Shown in pieces: positions 45,801 through 57,800 of a DNA stretch of 64,000 bases. The stretch is from Siphonodentalium dalli. Lineage: Eukaryota; Mollusca; Scaphopoda; Gadilida; Siphonodentaliidae. Under the pieces are notes generated by a model, which saw only the letters and a list, made by a program, of their open reading frames with translations, searched no databases and was not told the DNA's origin. The stretch spans positions 159,894,875 through 159,958,874 of the forward strand of contig CP136062.1 in assembly GCA_032622095.1 (NCBI GenBank). The letters run 5' to 3'. Numbering within the stretch: position 1 is the stretch's first letter; every line of letters starts with the position of its first letter. A program made the position numbers and the translations under genes.

Positions 45801-48800
45801 CCGGGCGTCCGTCCGGGCGTCCGTTAACCTGGTTTCCGGATGATAACTTTAGTTAGAGTGAACCAAATTTAATAAAATTTGGTATGTGGATTTATTAGCC
45901 GAAAAGTAAGTTCAAGTTCGAATTTGGGTTCCGCCCGCCAATTTTAACCGGAGTTATGCCCCTTATTTGACGTTTTTTGACTTAGAAAATCCTTGAAATT
46001 TGTTGTCCGGATGATAACTTTAGTATAGTTTATCGGAATGAATCCAAATTTGGTATATTACTTTCTCCCACCAAAACACAGGTCAAGTTCGAACTTGGAT
46101 TCTGTCCGACCATTTTTGGCAGAGTTATGCCCCTTTTTCGACTCAGAAAATTCAGTTTTACTTATGTTTTTTGGTTTCCGGATGATAACTCGATTTTGGA
46201 ATGTTTATACGAGAGTTATGGCCCCTTTTTTTGACGTAATTTGACTTAGAAAATCCCTGAAATTTGTTGTCCGGATGATAACTTTAGTTAGAGTGAACCG
46301 ATTTCAATCAAATTTGGAGAAAAGACAGCTCAAGTTCGAATTTGGGTTCCGTCCGCCAATTTTCACCGGAGTTATGCCCCTTATTTGACGTAATTTGACT
46401 TAGAAAATCCCTGAAATTTGTTGTCCGGATGATAACTTTACTAGAGCTTATCGGATTCAATGATAATTTACTGTATTACTTTCTCCCACCAAAACACAGG
46501 TCAAGTTCAAATTTGAGTTCCGTCCGCCAATTTTTACCAGAGTTATGCCCCTTTTTTACCAGTTTCCGCCGACCCAAGAGAGAGCGTATTTTGCACGCCC
46601 AGCGTAGCTCTTGTTTTAAAATAAATGTTTCTTACAATTTTTAGGACATAAAATAAAAAACATCCATTACCCTGCAGGGAGCCCCACACATATATAGAAG
46701 CATATAGAAGAGTGCCGTCTGCTCATGTTTGTCTGGGGCTCTGTATGGGTGAAATTATAAAATTGTTAAAGAATACAAGAAAAAATTATTAAAATTGTAA
46801 AAAATTGTTAGGCCAATGCATTCTCTTATATATGCGAGGCGACATATGGTCGACTCGCATATATAAGAGAATGCATTGGCACAGGGTAAAAAAATCCCGA
46901 CTTACGACTGGATTTGATATGGCGGGTCACAAATAGTGTGTCTGACATTTGTAGTATGAGGTCCCCAGAGGGTGAATTTAGTAATGCTGCCATCACAGCG
47001 AGCTAGCATCACAAATTTCATCATCTGGGAACCTCATTCTGCATGACCTCGTCTCAGATTTAAGTTCCCAGATGATGGAAGGTGGTGATGTGCACCCATT
47101 TGGCACCTTGATTATGCAATGTTTCGTCTGCCAATTTGGGGATATAGAAAAACTTAACTAAAAAATAAAAAGCAGCTTTCTAAACTAAAAAACCAAGTTA
47201 AAATTTGATAATAAAGATACTTTCCAGGTAAGATGAGGCCTAAGCAGAATGAGGTCCCCAGAGGCGTTATTAAAATAACTAAATACACCCTCTGGGAACC
47301 TCATTCTGCAAATGTCTGGTACCATATTTTCAGGCCTGGTAGTAAGATTGATAAAACACATAATATATGTATATTATAAACAGGCAGACAGAATGAGGCG
47401 GATGAAAGGCATCACTGAGGAGGACGAAAACATCCAGAAATCTTCTCATAAATCGGCAGAAGATCTCAATGATGGGTAATAAATACATCACATCATAATT
47501 TAGCTTATCTTACAAACAGTTTCTTTTCCCTCAAATACATGCAGAAATGATTAGGCATTTCTAATCCCGTATCATGAATAGAAAGCCGGCATTGATGGCA
47601 ACAGTAATGGACTATGATAGAGAGATTTCCTTCATTTACAAAAAAATTAACCTGAAAATTGTTAATTATTTATATTCTGTTACAGAATCAGACATTTACA
47701 AATGTACTTTCAAATCAATTGATGCGTACCTGATGTTAATGGAGAAAAACACTTGAAAAATCTGTGGCATTCTACAAAAATGAATATTTGCTAAAATATG
47801 AACAAAAGTTATAAAGTTTTAGATTATTTTGAGATTTGCCAATTTTAATCCTTTTCATATCCTTTCAAGTTTTGCATTGGATAAAAGTGTGAGGTTCCAC
47901 TTGGCATATAAAGATGGGAAGATTTTAGAAGAGGAGCCGGAAGAAATGGAAGGCGTCGATGATAAAGATGCTGATAGTGGAGGCAGCGATGAAGACCAAA
48001 CAAATGGTATTAAAGATGCTCTATCTCTTCCTATAACAAGTTTTATATAGCTTCCTGGGTATAAAATAATAAATATGAATTGAATCCCCTGTCTGGAAAT
48101 GCTTCAGTCAATTAATATTGATTTTGTTTCAAATTTTATGGTAATCTATACCATACAACAAATTTGGGAAAAATTTACAGCTCGCGTTTGTTCGGAATGT
48201 TCCTTGTGGGGTGACTAAAATTCTAAAAATATTAACAAATTATCCCACTTATCGCATTATTTAAGAAAATATTGATATAAAATCAATAATAATTGATAAA
48301 ATCGTTTCCAGGCAGGTGTCTTTGACTCATATCTATTATTTTATACACCACAAACTATACATCTTTAACCCTTTCTATACTAAAGCATCATTGATGAAAA
48401 TATTGTTCATTGTGATGAGGGACAAGCCTTGAAATAGTGTGTCTGTCATTTGCAGAATGAGGTCCCCAAAGGGTGAATTTAGTGATGCTACCCCGCATAG
48501 CGGGCTAGCATCACCAAATTCACCCTCTGGGAACCTCATTCTGCAGAGGTGTAAGCAGAATGAGGTCCCCAGAGGGTGAATTTGGTGATGCTAGCCCGCT
48601 ATGCGGGGGTAACATCACTAAATTCACCCTGAGGGGACCTCATTCTGCAAATGACACACACACTATTTCAAGGCTTGATGAGGGAGGCATATATTTGAAT
48701 TAATATTTATTCAAATTATTTCTGAAGAGGCAAGTATTCAAATATAAGATACTAGCTGAAACAGGGTCCCGTCAGCGTCGGATGTTGAGGTTGAGCTCCT

Positions 48801-51800
48801 TGCTCAAATTAACAAACATCTTTTATATTTTTTTAAAACAAAAATTTCAAATAAACTAATTCTGTTATAACCTCCGCCAGGGTACCCTGAGTCACCACAC
48901 CAAATTTGGTTGAGATCGGTATAGGGGATCTGGGAGAAAAATCCGAACAGACAGACGGAGACAGACAGATCCTACTCTTTTATATATATATATAGATTTA
49001 TTGGAGTCCCTTATTCAGCAGCGACACTAAATTTTGGAAATTTACTGCATAAGGACCACTGGCCATCTCATATAGCATTATATCCAAATTAACAGATTTG
49101 CAATAAAAGTTGTGTGGATACAGTATTACTGATGAAGATATGGAAACTTCATTTGTAAAATTGATCTAAGGCCAAAAAAAAAATACCTGTGTTTAGGGTT
49201 TCCCTACCTACCCTAGAAAAAGGTGCCTACCCAAAACTTTTTATTGAACTGTAGACACCTCTCCTACAAAAATGTTTAGAAGTTTTATTAGTCTAGTGTT
49301 CTGACTAATTCAAGATAGCAATATTTAGTTATGAACCATTCAATTTTATCTGAATTATGAAGCTTTCTAGATTAAATTGTCAATGATCCAATGGAATTCA
49401 GAATAAAAAAAATTTAAAAAAATCCCTACCTACCTACCCTAATTATTTTAGACCATGTAACTCTAAACACAGGTATTATTTTGTTTGGCCTAACCTCAGC
49501 CTCTGAGTACCATACATTGAGCTTTATTCAACATGGTTGTGCTTTGTGCTTGGGATGGTAGTGTATTTATATATTTATTTATGATTGGTAACAAATATGT
49601 CAGAAGCACAGGGGACAAGGCATACCATGAGAAACTAACTGATTTGTTTATTTAACCTGGTGCAGCATTAAATATCCTGTGCCAGTGCATTCTCTTGTAC
49701 ATGCATATGCGAGTCTCCCATAGGAAAACGATATCGCATGATATATAGAAGCCGCTGTTACTTTCATGTCCCATTTATTGATTTAAGTATGTTTATGGAG
49801 GATTTGGATCAAGCGTTAAATAGAATCTACAACTCGTCCCCAGTTTATAGAGAAATTTACAAAACTTGTCTCATTTTGTAAATTTCAATATAAACCGGGG
49901 ACGAGTTGTACATCCTCTATTTATAAATTTAATGGAGGGGTGATGATAATAAATCAACATTAGGGGAGCAACCGGAGAGAATGGAAAGTGTCAATAAAGA
50001 TGCTGATTGTGAAGGAAACTATGAAAACCCAATCAGATGGTCCAAATTCTATTAAAAATATAACATAATTGAAAAATAAAAATAAAACCCTCGCGCCTGC
50101 ATTGATTTGAAAAAAAATGCCTGAGAATCATACATGTATATCTTTTTTTGTTTGGCCTACGACATGAGCTTTCTGGTGGAAAATTATAACACATAAACTA
50201 ATCTGTTATGGTGGGTTTCTGAAACTCCTTTGGTATGGATGTTCAGTTCGATCATGTTCAACATCACAAGGGTTTCAATGAAGTGTTGCTTATGTTCACA
50301 TTTTGCCATTTAGTTGTATTTTCCATTTGTTTACTTTAAATTTGCATTGCATCCTTTCCATATTTCCGTTTGGCACCATGGGGGTATGTCAGCTACCATG
50401 GTTCAACCTCTTATTGTCCCCCAAAAAATTTATTTTCGGGGGACTATTGTAATCAGCCGCGTCAGTCTATGTGTTCCGTCCGTCCGTGCATCTGTCTGTC
50501 TGTCTGTCCGGAGTTATAACACCAGTAATGATCATCTGATTTGATTGAAACTTGGTATGTAGGTGTCTCAACCAAGAACACAGGTGCTCTGCAATTCTGG
50601 GTTTGATCCGATGTTCTTTTATGGAGTTATTTCCCTTTTTTTTACTTAGAAAATTTCTCACTTTTTCGGTTTCTGGATGATATCTCAAGTTTGGATGCTT
50701 TAATTGCAAATAATGTTTTTATTTGGATCAGTCATATCAAGATACAGGTTGAGTTCGAATTTGAGTTTGATCCAAAGATTTTTCCTTGAGTTATGGACTT
50801 ATTTTGACTTAGAAAATTTTATTTTCTTCTTTTTTCTTTGGTTTCCAGATGATAACTCAAGTTTGGATTGTTTAATTGGAAATTCTGTTTTTTTGTGGGT
50901 CGTTCATATCAAAATACAGGTCAATTTCGAATTTGAGTTTGATCCAATGATTTTTCCCAGAATTATGGGCCTTTCGACTTTGAAAAACATTTTTATAATT
51001 TTCTGTATGAGGGTACCTTCATGGTGTAATCAACTCCTCCTACAGTTTTGATCGTAGATATTTGAAACTTCAGAGTATTGTTACCCACATATTGGAGATG
51101 TGCAATATGTATATAAATTATTTCTTTACGGAATTATTAACCCTTTCGACTTAGAACATTTCAACATTTTTTTTAATTTCTTTAACAAAGCGGCGTCGAC
51201 TTGCCACATTTTCGGGAGACACTGTGGTCGGCTGACCTTTTATATTCATGTTGGTTGTACTTTCATAAGGTGATGAGTCTGATGAAGCTGAAGTTCAAGA
51301 AGCAGATGGCAGTGGTGATGATGATAATGAAGCAGACGACAGCGGTGATGACGATGATGCTGATGAGGAGAGTGACGATAGTTTTGCTGATATCGGGTCT
51401 GAACCTGAGGATGCTGACAGCGACGCTCAAATGGAATCTGATCAAAAGAAAACTCTCAGCGAAAAGAGGAAGAAATCCAGCTTAGTGAGTTGAGGAGTGT
51501 TTTGACAAATCTGTTGCTTCCATTATGCTGTGCATTAATAGTGTGTTGTGATGAAATTGAAATACAGTCAACATCATTAACCTTTCCATGACTGAAGCTT
51601 CGTAAAAAAAATTAAAAAAACCTGTGCCAATGCATTATCTTATATATGCAAGTCTCCTATAGGGAGCCTCGCATTTATAAGACGATACAGTGGCCTAATA
51701 TTTATCTTGACCTTGTAAGCCAGTGCATTCTCTTATATATGTGAGGCTCCCTATGGGAGAGAATGCACTGGCACAGGATCTTTAATGCTGCACCAGCCCA

Positions 51801-54800
51801 GCTTCCATCCTGACAGGGTTAAGGCATTCAGCTGGCTGCGATATGTCCATTATACTGTATTCATGAACGCACCCAATAGCAGTTAAGGCCTAAGCAGAAT
51901 GAGGTTTCCAGAGGGTGAAGCTTCAAATAGTGTATCTGTTATTTGCAGAATGAGGTCCCCCAGAGGGTGAATTTAGTGATGCTATCCTGCACGGTGGGCT
52001 AGCATCACCAAATTCACCCTCTGGGAACCTCATTCTGCTTTGGCCTCAACTGCTATGGGAGACCTAGGATTATCAGATAGATGTTCCCCAGTTGAAATTG
52101 GTGATATTTACCCATTAGTCACCTCGATTATGCAATATAGTTTCTGCAAATTTAGGGGATATAGAAACTGAACAGAAGGGAAAAGTAACTAAAACCAATG
52201 TTTGTTAATTTGAGGCTTTTGATACTTCCCAAAAGATGTATGAGGCATAAGCAGAGGGTGAATTTGGTGATGTTCATACATTAGTCACCTCGGTTGTGCA
52301 TTATATCTTCTGCAAATTAAGGGCTATAGAAACTTCCCAGAAGGGAAAAAGTAACTAAAAACAATGTTAATTTTATACTACTTCCCTGAAGATGAGGCCT
52401 AAGCATAATGAGGACCCCAGAGTGTGAATTTGGTGATGTCCGCCCATTGTGTGGGATAGCATCACTAAATTCACCCTCTGGGGGGCCTCATCCTGCAAAT
52501 GACAGACACACTATTTGCAGGCTTGATTGTGACCAGCTTACTGAAATTATTTCTATTTTGTAAACAGGACAAAAAGAAAATGATAGAAAAAGCTAAAGCA
52601 GAGATTCCATATACGTTCAAAGGTAAATATAGCTAAATAAAGCTAAAGCTGAGATTCCATATGCGTTCAAAGGTAAATATAGCTATATAAAGCTAAAGCA
52701 GAGTTTCCATATGCGTTCAAAGGTAAATATAGCTATATAAAGCTAAAGCAGAGATTCCATATGCGTTCAAAGGTAAATATAGCTATATAAAGCTAAAGCA
52801 GAGATTCCATATACGTTCAAAGGTAAATATAGCTATATAAAGCTAAAGCAGAGATTCCATATACGTTCAAAGGTAAATATAGCTAAATAAAGCTAAAGCT
52901 GAGATTCCATATGCGTTCAAAGGTAAATATAGCTAAAGCAGAGATTCCATATACGTTCAAAGGTAAATATAGCTAAATAAAGCTAAAGCAGAGATTCCAT
53001 ATACGTTCAAAGGTAAATATAGCTATATAAAGCTAAAGCAGAGATTCCATATGCGTTCAAAGGTAAATATAGCTAAATAAAGCTAAAGCAGAGATTCCAT
53101 ATACGTTCAAAGGTAAATATAGCTAAATAAAGCTAAAGCTGAGATTCCATATACGTTCAAAGGTAAATATAGCTAAATAAAGCTAAAGCAGAGATTCCAT
53201 ATACGTTCAAAGGTAAATATAGCTAAATAAAGCTAAAGCTGAGATTCCATATACGTTCAAAGGTAAATATAGCTAAATAAAGCTAAAGCAGAGATTCCAT
53301 ATACGTTCAAAGGTAAATATAGCTAAATAAAGCTAAAGCAGAGATTCCATATGCGTTCAAAGGTAAATATAGCTAAATAAAGCTAAAGCAGAGATTCCAT
53401 ATACGTTCAAAGGTAAATATAGCTAAATAAAGCTAAAGCTGAGATTCCATATACGTTCAAAGGTAAATATAGCTAAATAAAGCTAAAGCAGAGATTCCAT
53501 ATACGTTCAAAGGTAAATATAGCTAAATAAAGCTAAAGCAGAGATTCCATATACGTTCAAAGGTAAATATAGCTAAATAAAGCTAAAGCTGAGATTCCAT
53601 ATACGTTCAAAGGTAAATATAGCTAAATAAAGCTAAAGCAGAGATTCCATATACGTTCAAAGGTAAATATAGCTAAATAAAGCTAAAGCTGAGATTCCAT
53701 ATACGTTCAAAGGTAAATATAGCTAAATAAAGCTAAAGCTGAGATTCCATATACGTTCAAAGGTAAATATAGCTAAATAAAGCTAAAGCAGAGATTCCAT
53801 ATGCGTTCAAAGGTAAATATAGCTAAAGCAGAGATTCCATATGCGTTCAAAGGTAAATATAGCTAAATAAAGCTAAAGCAGAGATTACATATACGTTCAA
53901 AGGTAAATATAGCTAAAGCAGAGATTCAATATACGTTCAAAGGTAAATATAGCTAAATAAAGCTAAAGCAGAGATTACATATACGTTCAAAGGTAAATAT
54001 AGCTAAAGCAGAGATTCCATATGCGTTCAAAGGTAAATATAGCTATATAAAGCTAAAGCTGAGATTCCATATACTTTCAAAGGTAAATATAGCTAAATAA
54101 AGCTAAAGCTGAGATTCCATATACGTTCAAAGGTAAATATAGCTAAATAAAGCTAAAGCAGAGATTCCATATACGTTCAAAGGTAAATATAGCTAAATAA
54201 AGCTAAAGCTGAGATTCCATATACGTTCAAAGGTAAATATAGCTAAATAAAGCTAAAGCAGAGATTCCATATACGTTCAAAGGTAAATATAGCTAAATAA
54301 AGCTAAAGCTGAGATTCCATATACGTTCAAAGGTAAATATAGCTAAATAAAGCTAAAGCTGAGATTCCATATACGTTCAAAGGTAAATATAGCTAAATAA
54401 AGCTAAAGCAGAGATTCCATATGCGTTCAAAGGTAAATATAGCTAAATAAAGCTAAAGCAGAGATTCCATATACGTTCAAAGGTAAATATAGCTAAATAA
54501 AGCTAAAGCTGAGATTCCATATACGTTCAAAGGTAAATATAGCTAAATAAAGCTAAAGCAGAGATTCCATATACGTAAATAAAGGTAAATAAAGCTAAAT
54601 ATAGCTAAAGCAGAGATTCCATTTATGTTCAAAGGTAAATAAAGCTAAAGCAGAGATTCCATATACGTTCAAAGGTAAATATAGCTAAATAAAGCTAAAG
54701 CAGAGATTCCATATACGTTCAAAGGTAAATATAGCTATATAAAGCTAAAGCAGAGATTCCATATACGTTCAAAGGTAAATATAGCTAAATAAAGCTAAAG

Positions 54801-57800
54801 CAGAGATTCCATATACGTTCAAAGGTAAATATAGCTAAATAAAGCTAAAGCAGAGATTCCATATACGTTCAAAGGTAAATATAGCTAAATAAAGCTAAAG
54901 CAGAGATTCCATATACGTTCAAAGGTAAATAAAGCTAAATATAGCTAAAGCAGAGATTCCATTTATGTTCAAAGGTAAATAAAGCTAAAGCAGAGATTCC
55001 ATATACGTTCAAAGGTAAATATAGCTAAATAAAGCTAAAGCAGAGATTCCATATACGTTCAAAGGTAAATATAGCTATATAAAGCTAAAGCAGAGATTCC
55101 ATATACGTTCAAAGGTAAATATAGCTAAATAAAGCTAAAGCAGAGATTCCATATACGTTCAAAGGTAAATATAGCTAAATAAAGCTAAAGCAGAGATTCC
55201 ATATACGTTCAAAGGTAAATATAGCTAAATAAAGCTAAAGCTGAGATTCCATATACGTTCAAAGGTAAATATAGCTAAATAAAGCTAAAGCTGAGATTCC
55301 ATATACGTTCAAAGGTAAATATAGCTAAATAAAGCTAAAGCAGAGATTCCATATACGTTCAAAGGTAAATATAGCTAAATAAAGCTAAAGCTGAGATTCC
55401 ATATACGTTCAAAGGTAAATATAGCTAAATAAAGCTAAAGCAGAGATTCCATATACGTTCAAAGGTAAATATAGCTAAATAAAGCTAAAGCTGAGATTCC
55501 ATATACGTTCAAAGGTAAATATAGCTAAATAAAGCTAAAGCTGAGATTCCATATACGTTCAAAGGTAAATATAGCTAAATAAAGCTAAAGCAGAGATTCC
55601 ATATGCGTTCAAAGGTAAATATAGCTAAATAAAGCTAAAGCAGAGATTCCATATACGTTCAAATGTAAATATAGCTATATAAAGCTAAAGCTGAGATTCC
55701 ATATGCGTTCAAAGGTAAATATAGCTATATAAAGCTAAAGCAGAGATTCCATATACATTCAAAGGTAAATATAGCTAAATAAAGCTAAAGCTGAGATTCC
55801 ATATACGTTCAAAGGTAAATATAGCTAAATAAAGCTAAAGCAGAGATTCCATATACGTTCAAAGGTAAATATAGCTAAATAAAGCTAAAGCTGAGATTCC
55901 ATATACGTTCAAAGGTAAATATAGCTAAATAAAGCTAAAGCAGAGATTCCATATGCGTTCAAAGGTAAATATAGCTATATAAAGCTAAAGCAGAGATTCC
56001 ATATACATTCAAAGGTAAATATAGCTAAATAAAGCTAAAGCTGAGATTCCATATACGTTCAAAGGTAAATATAGCTAAATAAAGCTAAAGCAGAGATTCC
56101 ATATATGTTCAAAGGTAAATATAGCTAAATAAAGCTAAAGCTGAGATTCCATATACGTTCAAAGGTAAATATAGCTAAATAAAGCTAAAGCAGAGATTCC
56201 ATATGCGTTCAAAGGTAAATATAGCTAAATAAAGCTAAAGCAGAGATTCCATATACGTTCAAAGGTAAATATAGCTAAATAAAGCTAAAGCAGAGATTCC
56301 ATATACGTTCAAAGGTAAATATAGCTAAATAAAGCTAAAGCAGAGATTCCATATGCGTTCAAAGGTAAATATAGCTAAATAAAGCTAAAGCAGAGATTCC
56401 ATATACGTTCAAAGGTAAATATAGCTAAATAAAGCTAAAGCAGAGATTCCATATACGTTCAAAGGTAAATAAAGCTAAATATAGCTAAAGCAGAGATTCC
56501 ATTTATGTTCAAAGGTAAATAAAGCTAAAGCAGAGATTCCATATACGTTCAAAGGTAAATATAGCTAAATAAAGCTAAAGCAGAGATTCCATATACGTTC
56601 AAAGGTAAATATAGCTAAATAAAGCTAAAGCAGAGATTCCATATACGTTCAAAGGTAAATATAGCTATATAAAGCTAAAGCAGAGATTCCATATACGTTC
56701 AAAGGTAAATATAGCTATATAAAGCTAAAGCAGAGATTCCATATACGTTCAAAGGTAAATATAGCTAAATAAAGCTAAAGCAGAGATTCCATATACGTTC
56801 AAAGGTAAATATAGCTAAATAAAGCTAAAGCAGAGATTCCATATACGTTCAAAGGTAAATATAGCTAAATAAAGCTAAAGCAGAGATTCCATATACGTTC
56901 AAAGGTAAATATAGCTAAATAAAGCTAAAGCAGAGATTCCATATACGTTCAAAGGTAAATATAGCTAAATAAAGCTAAAGCAGAGATTCCATATACGTTC
57001 AAAGGTAAATATAGCTATATAAAGCTAAAGCAGAGATTCCATATGCGTTCAAAGGTAAATATAGCTAAATAAAGCTAAAGCAGAGATTCCATATACGTTC
57101 AAAGGTAAATATAGCTAAATAAAGCTAAAGCAGAGATTCCATATACGTTCAAAGGTAAATATAGCTAAATAAAGCTAAAGCAGAGATTCCATATGCGTTC
57201 AAAGGTAAATATAGCTAAATAAAGCTAAAGCAGAGATTCCATATACGTTCAAAGGTAAATATAGCTAAATAAAGCTAAAGCTGAGATTCCATATACGTTC
57301 AAAGGTAAATATAGCTAAATAAAGCTAAAGCAGAGATTCCATATGCGTTCAAAGGTAAATATAGCTATATAAAGCTAAAGCAGAGATTCCATATACGTTC
57401 AAAGGTAAATATAGCTAAATAAAGCTAAAGCAGAGATTCCATATGCGTTCAAAGGTAAATAAAGCTAAAGCAGAGATTCCATATACGTTCAAAGGTAAAT
57501 ATAGCTAAATAAAGCTAAATCAGAGATTCCATATGCGTTCAAAGGTAAATATAGCTAAATAAAGCTAAAGCAGAGATTCCATATACGTTCAAAGGTAAAT
57601 ATAGCTAAATAAAGCTAAAGCTGAGATTCCATATACGTTCAAAGGTAAATATAGCTAAATAAAGCGAAATCAGAGATTCCATATGCGTTCAAAGGTAAAT
57701 ATAGCTAAATAAAGCTAAAGCAGAGATTCCATATGCGTTCAAAGGTAAATATAGCTAAATAAAGCTAAAGCAGAGATTCCATATACGTTCAAAGGTAAAT

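Larger units (their letters stand above)
44408..47383 (+). other. NOP14 intron 7
   Basis: 3 kb. 44408-45370 is AT-rich, with GGGTTTGTTGATACAGCACTTGTG-related direct and inverse repeats near 45185-45305. Then come the inverse copy of exon 4 (45372-45600), the family B composite (45594-46930) and a family A MITE (46930-47337). Confidence 0.6.
48007..51269 (+). other. NOP14 intron 9
   Basis: 3.3 kb: family A MITE (48423-48676), a repeat tail with ACAGACAGACGGAGACAGAC and TATATATATA (48880-49000), a TIR MITE (49167-49493), a family B relic (about 49676-49760), a hairpin (49818-49921), an exon 9 pseudo-copy and GTCTGTCCG repeat units (50440-51250). Confidence 0.65.
51485..52567 (+). other. NOP14 intron 10
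   Basis: 1.1 kb: a TTAA family B element (51577-51822) and a family A composite (51885-52527) that ends 40 bp before the exon 11 acceptor. Confidence 0.65.
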
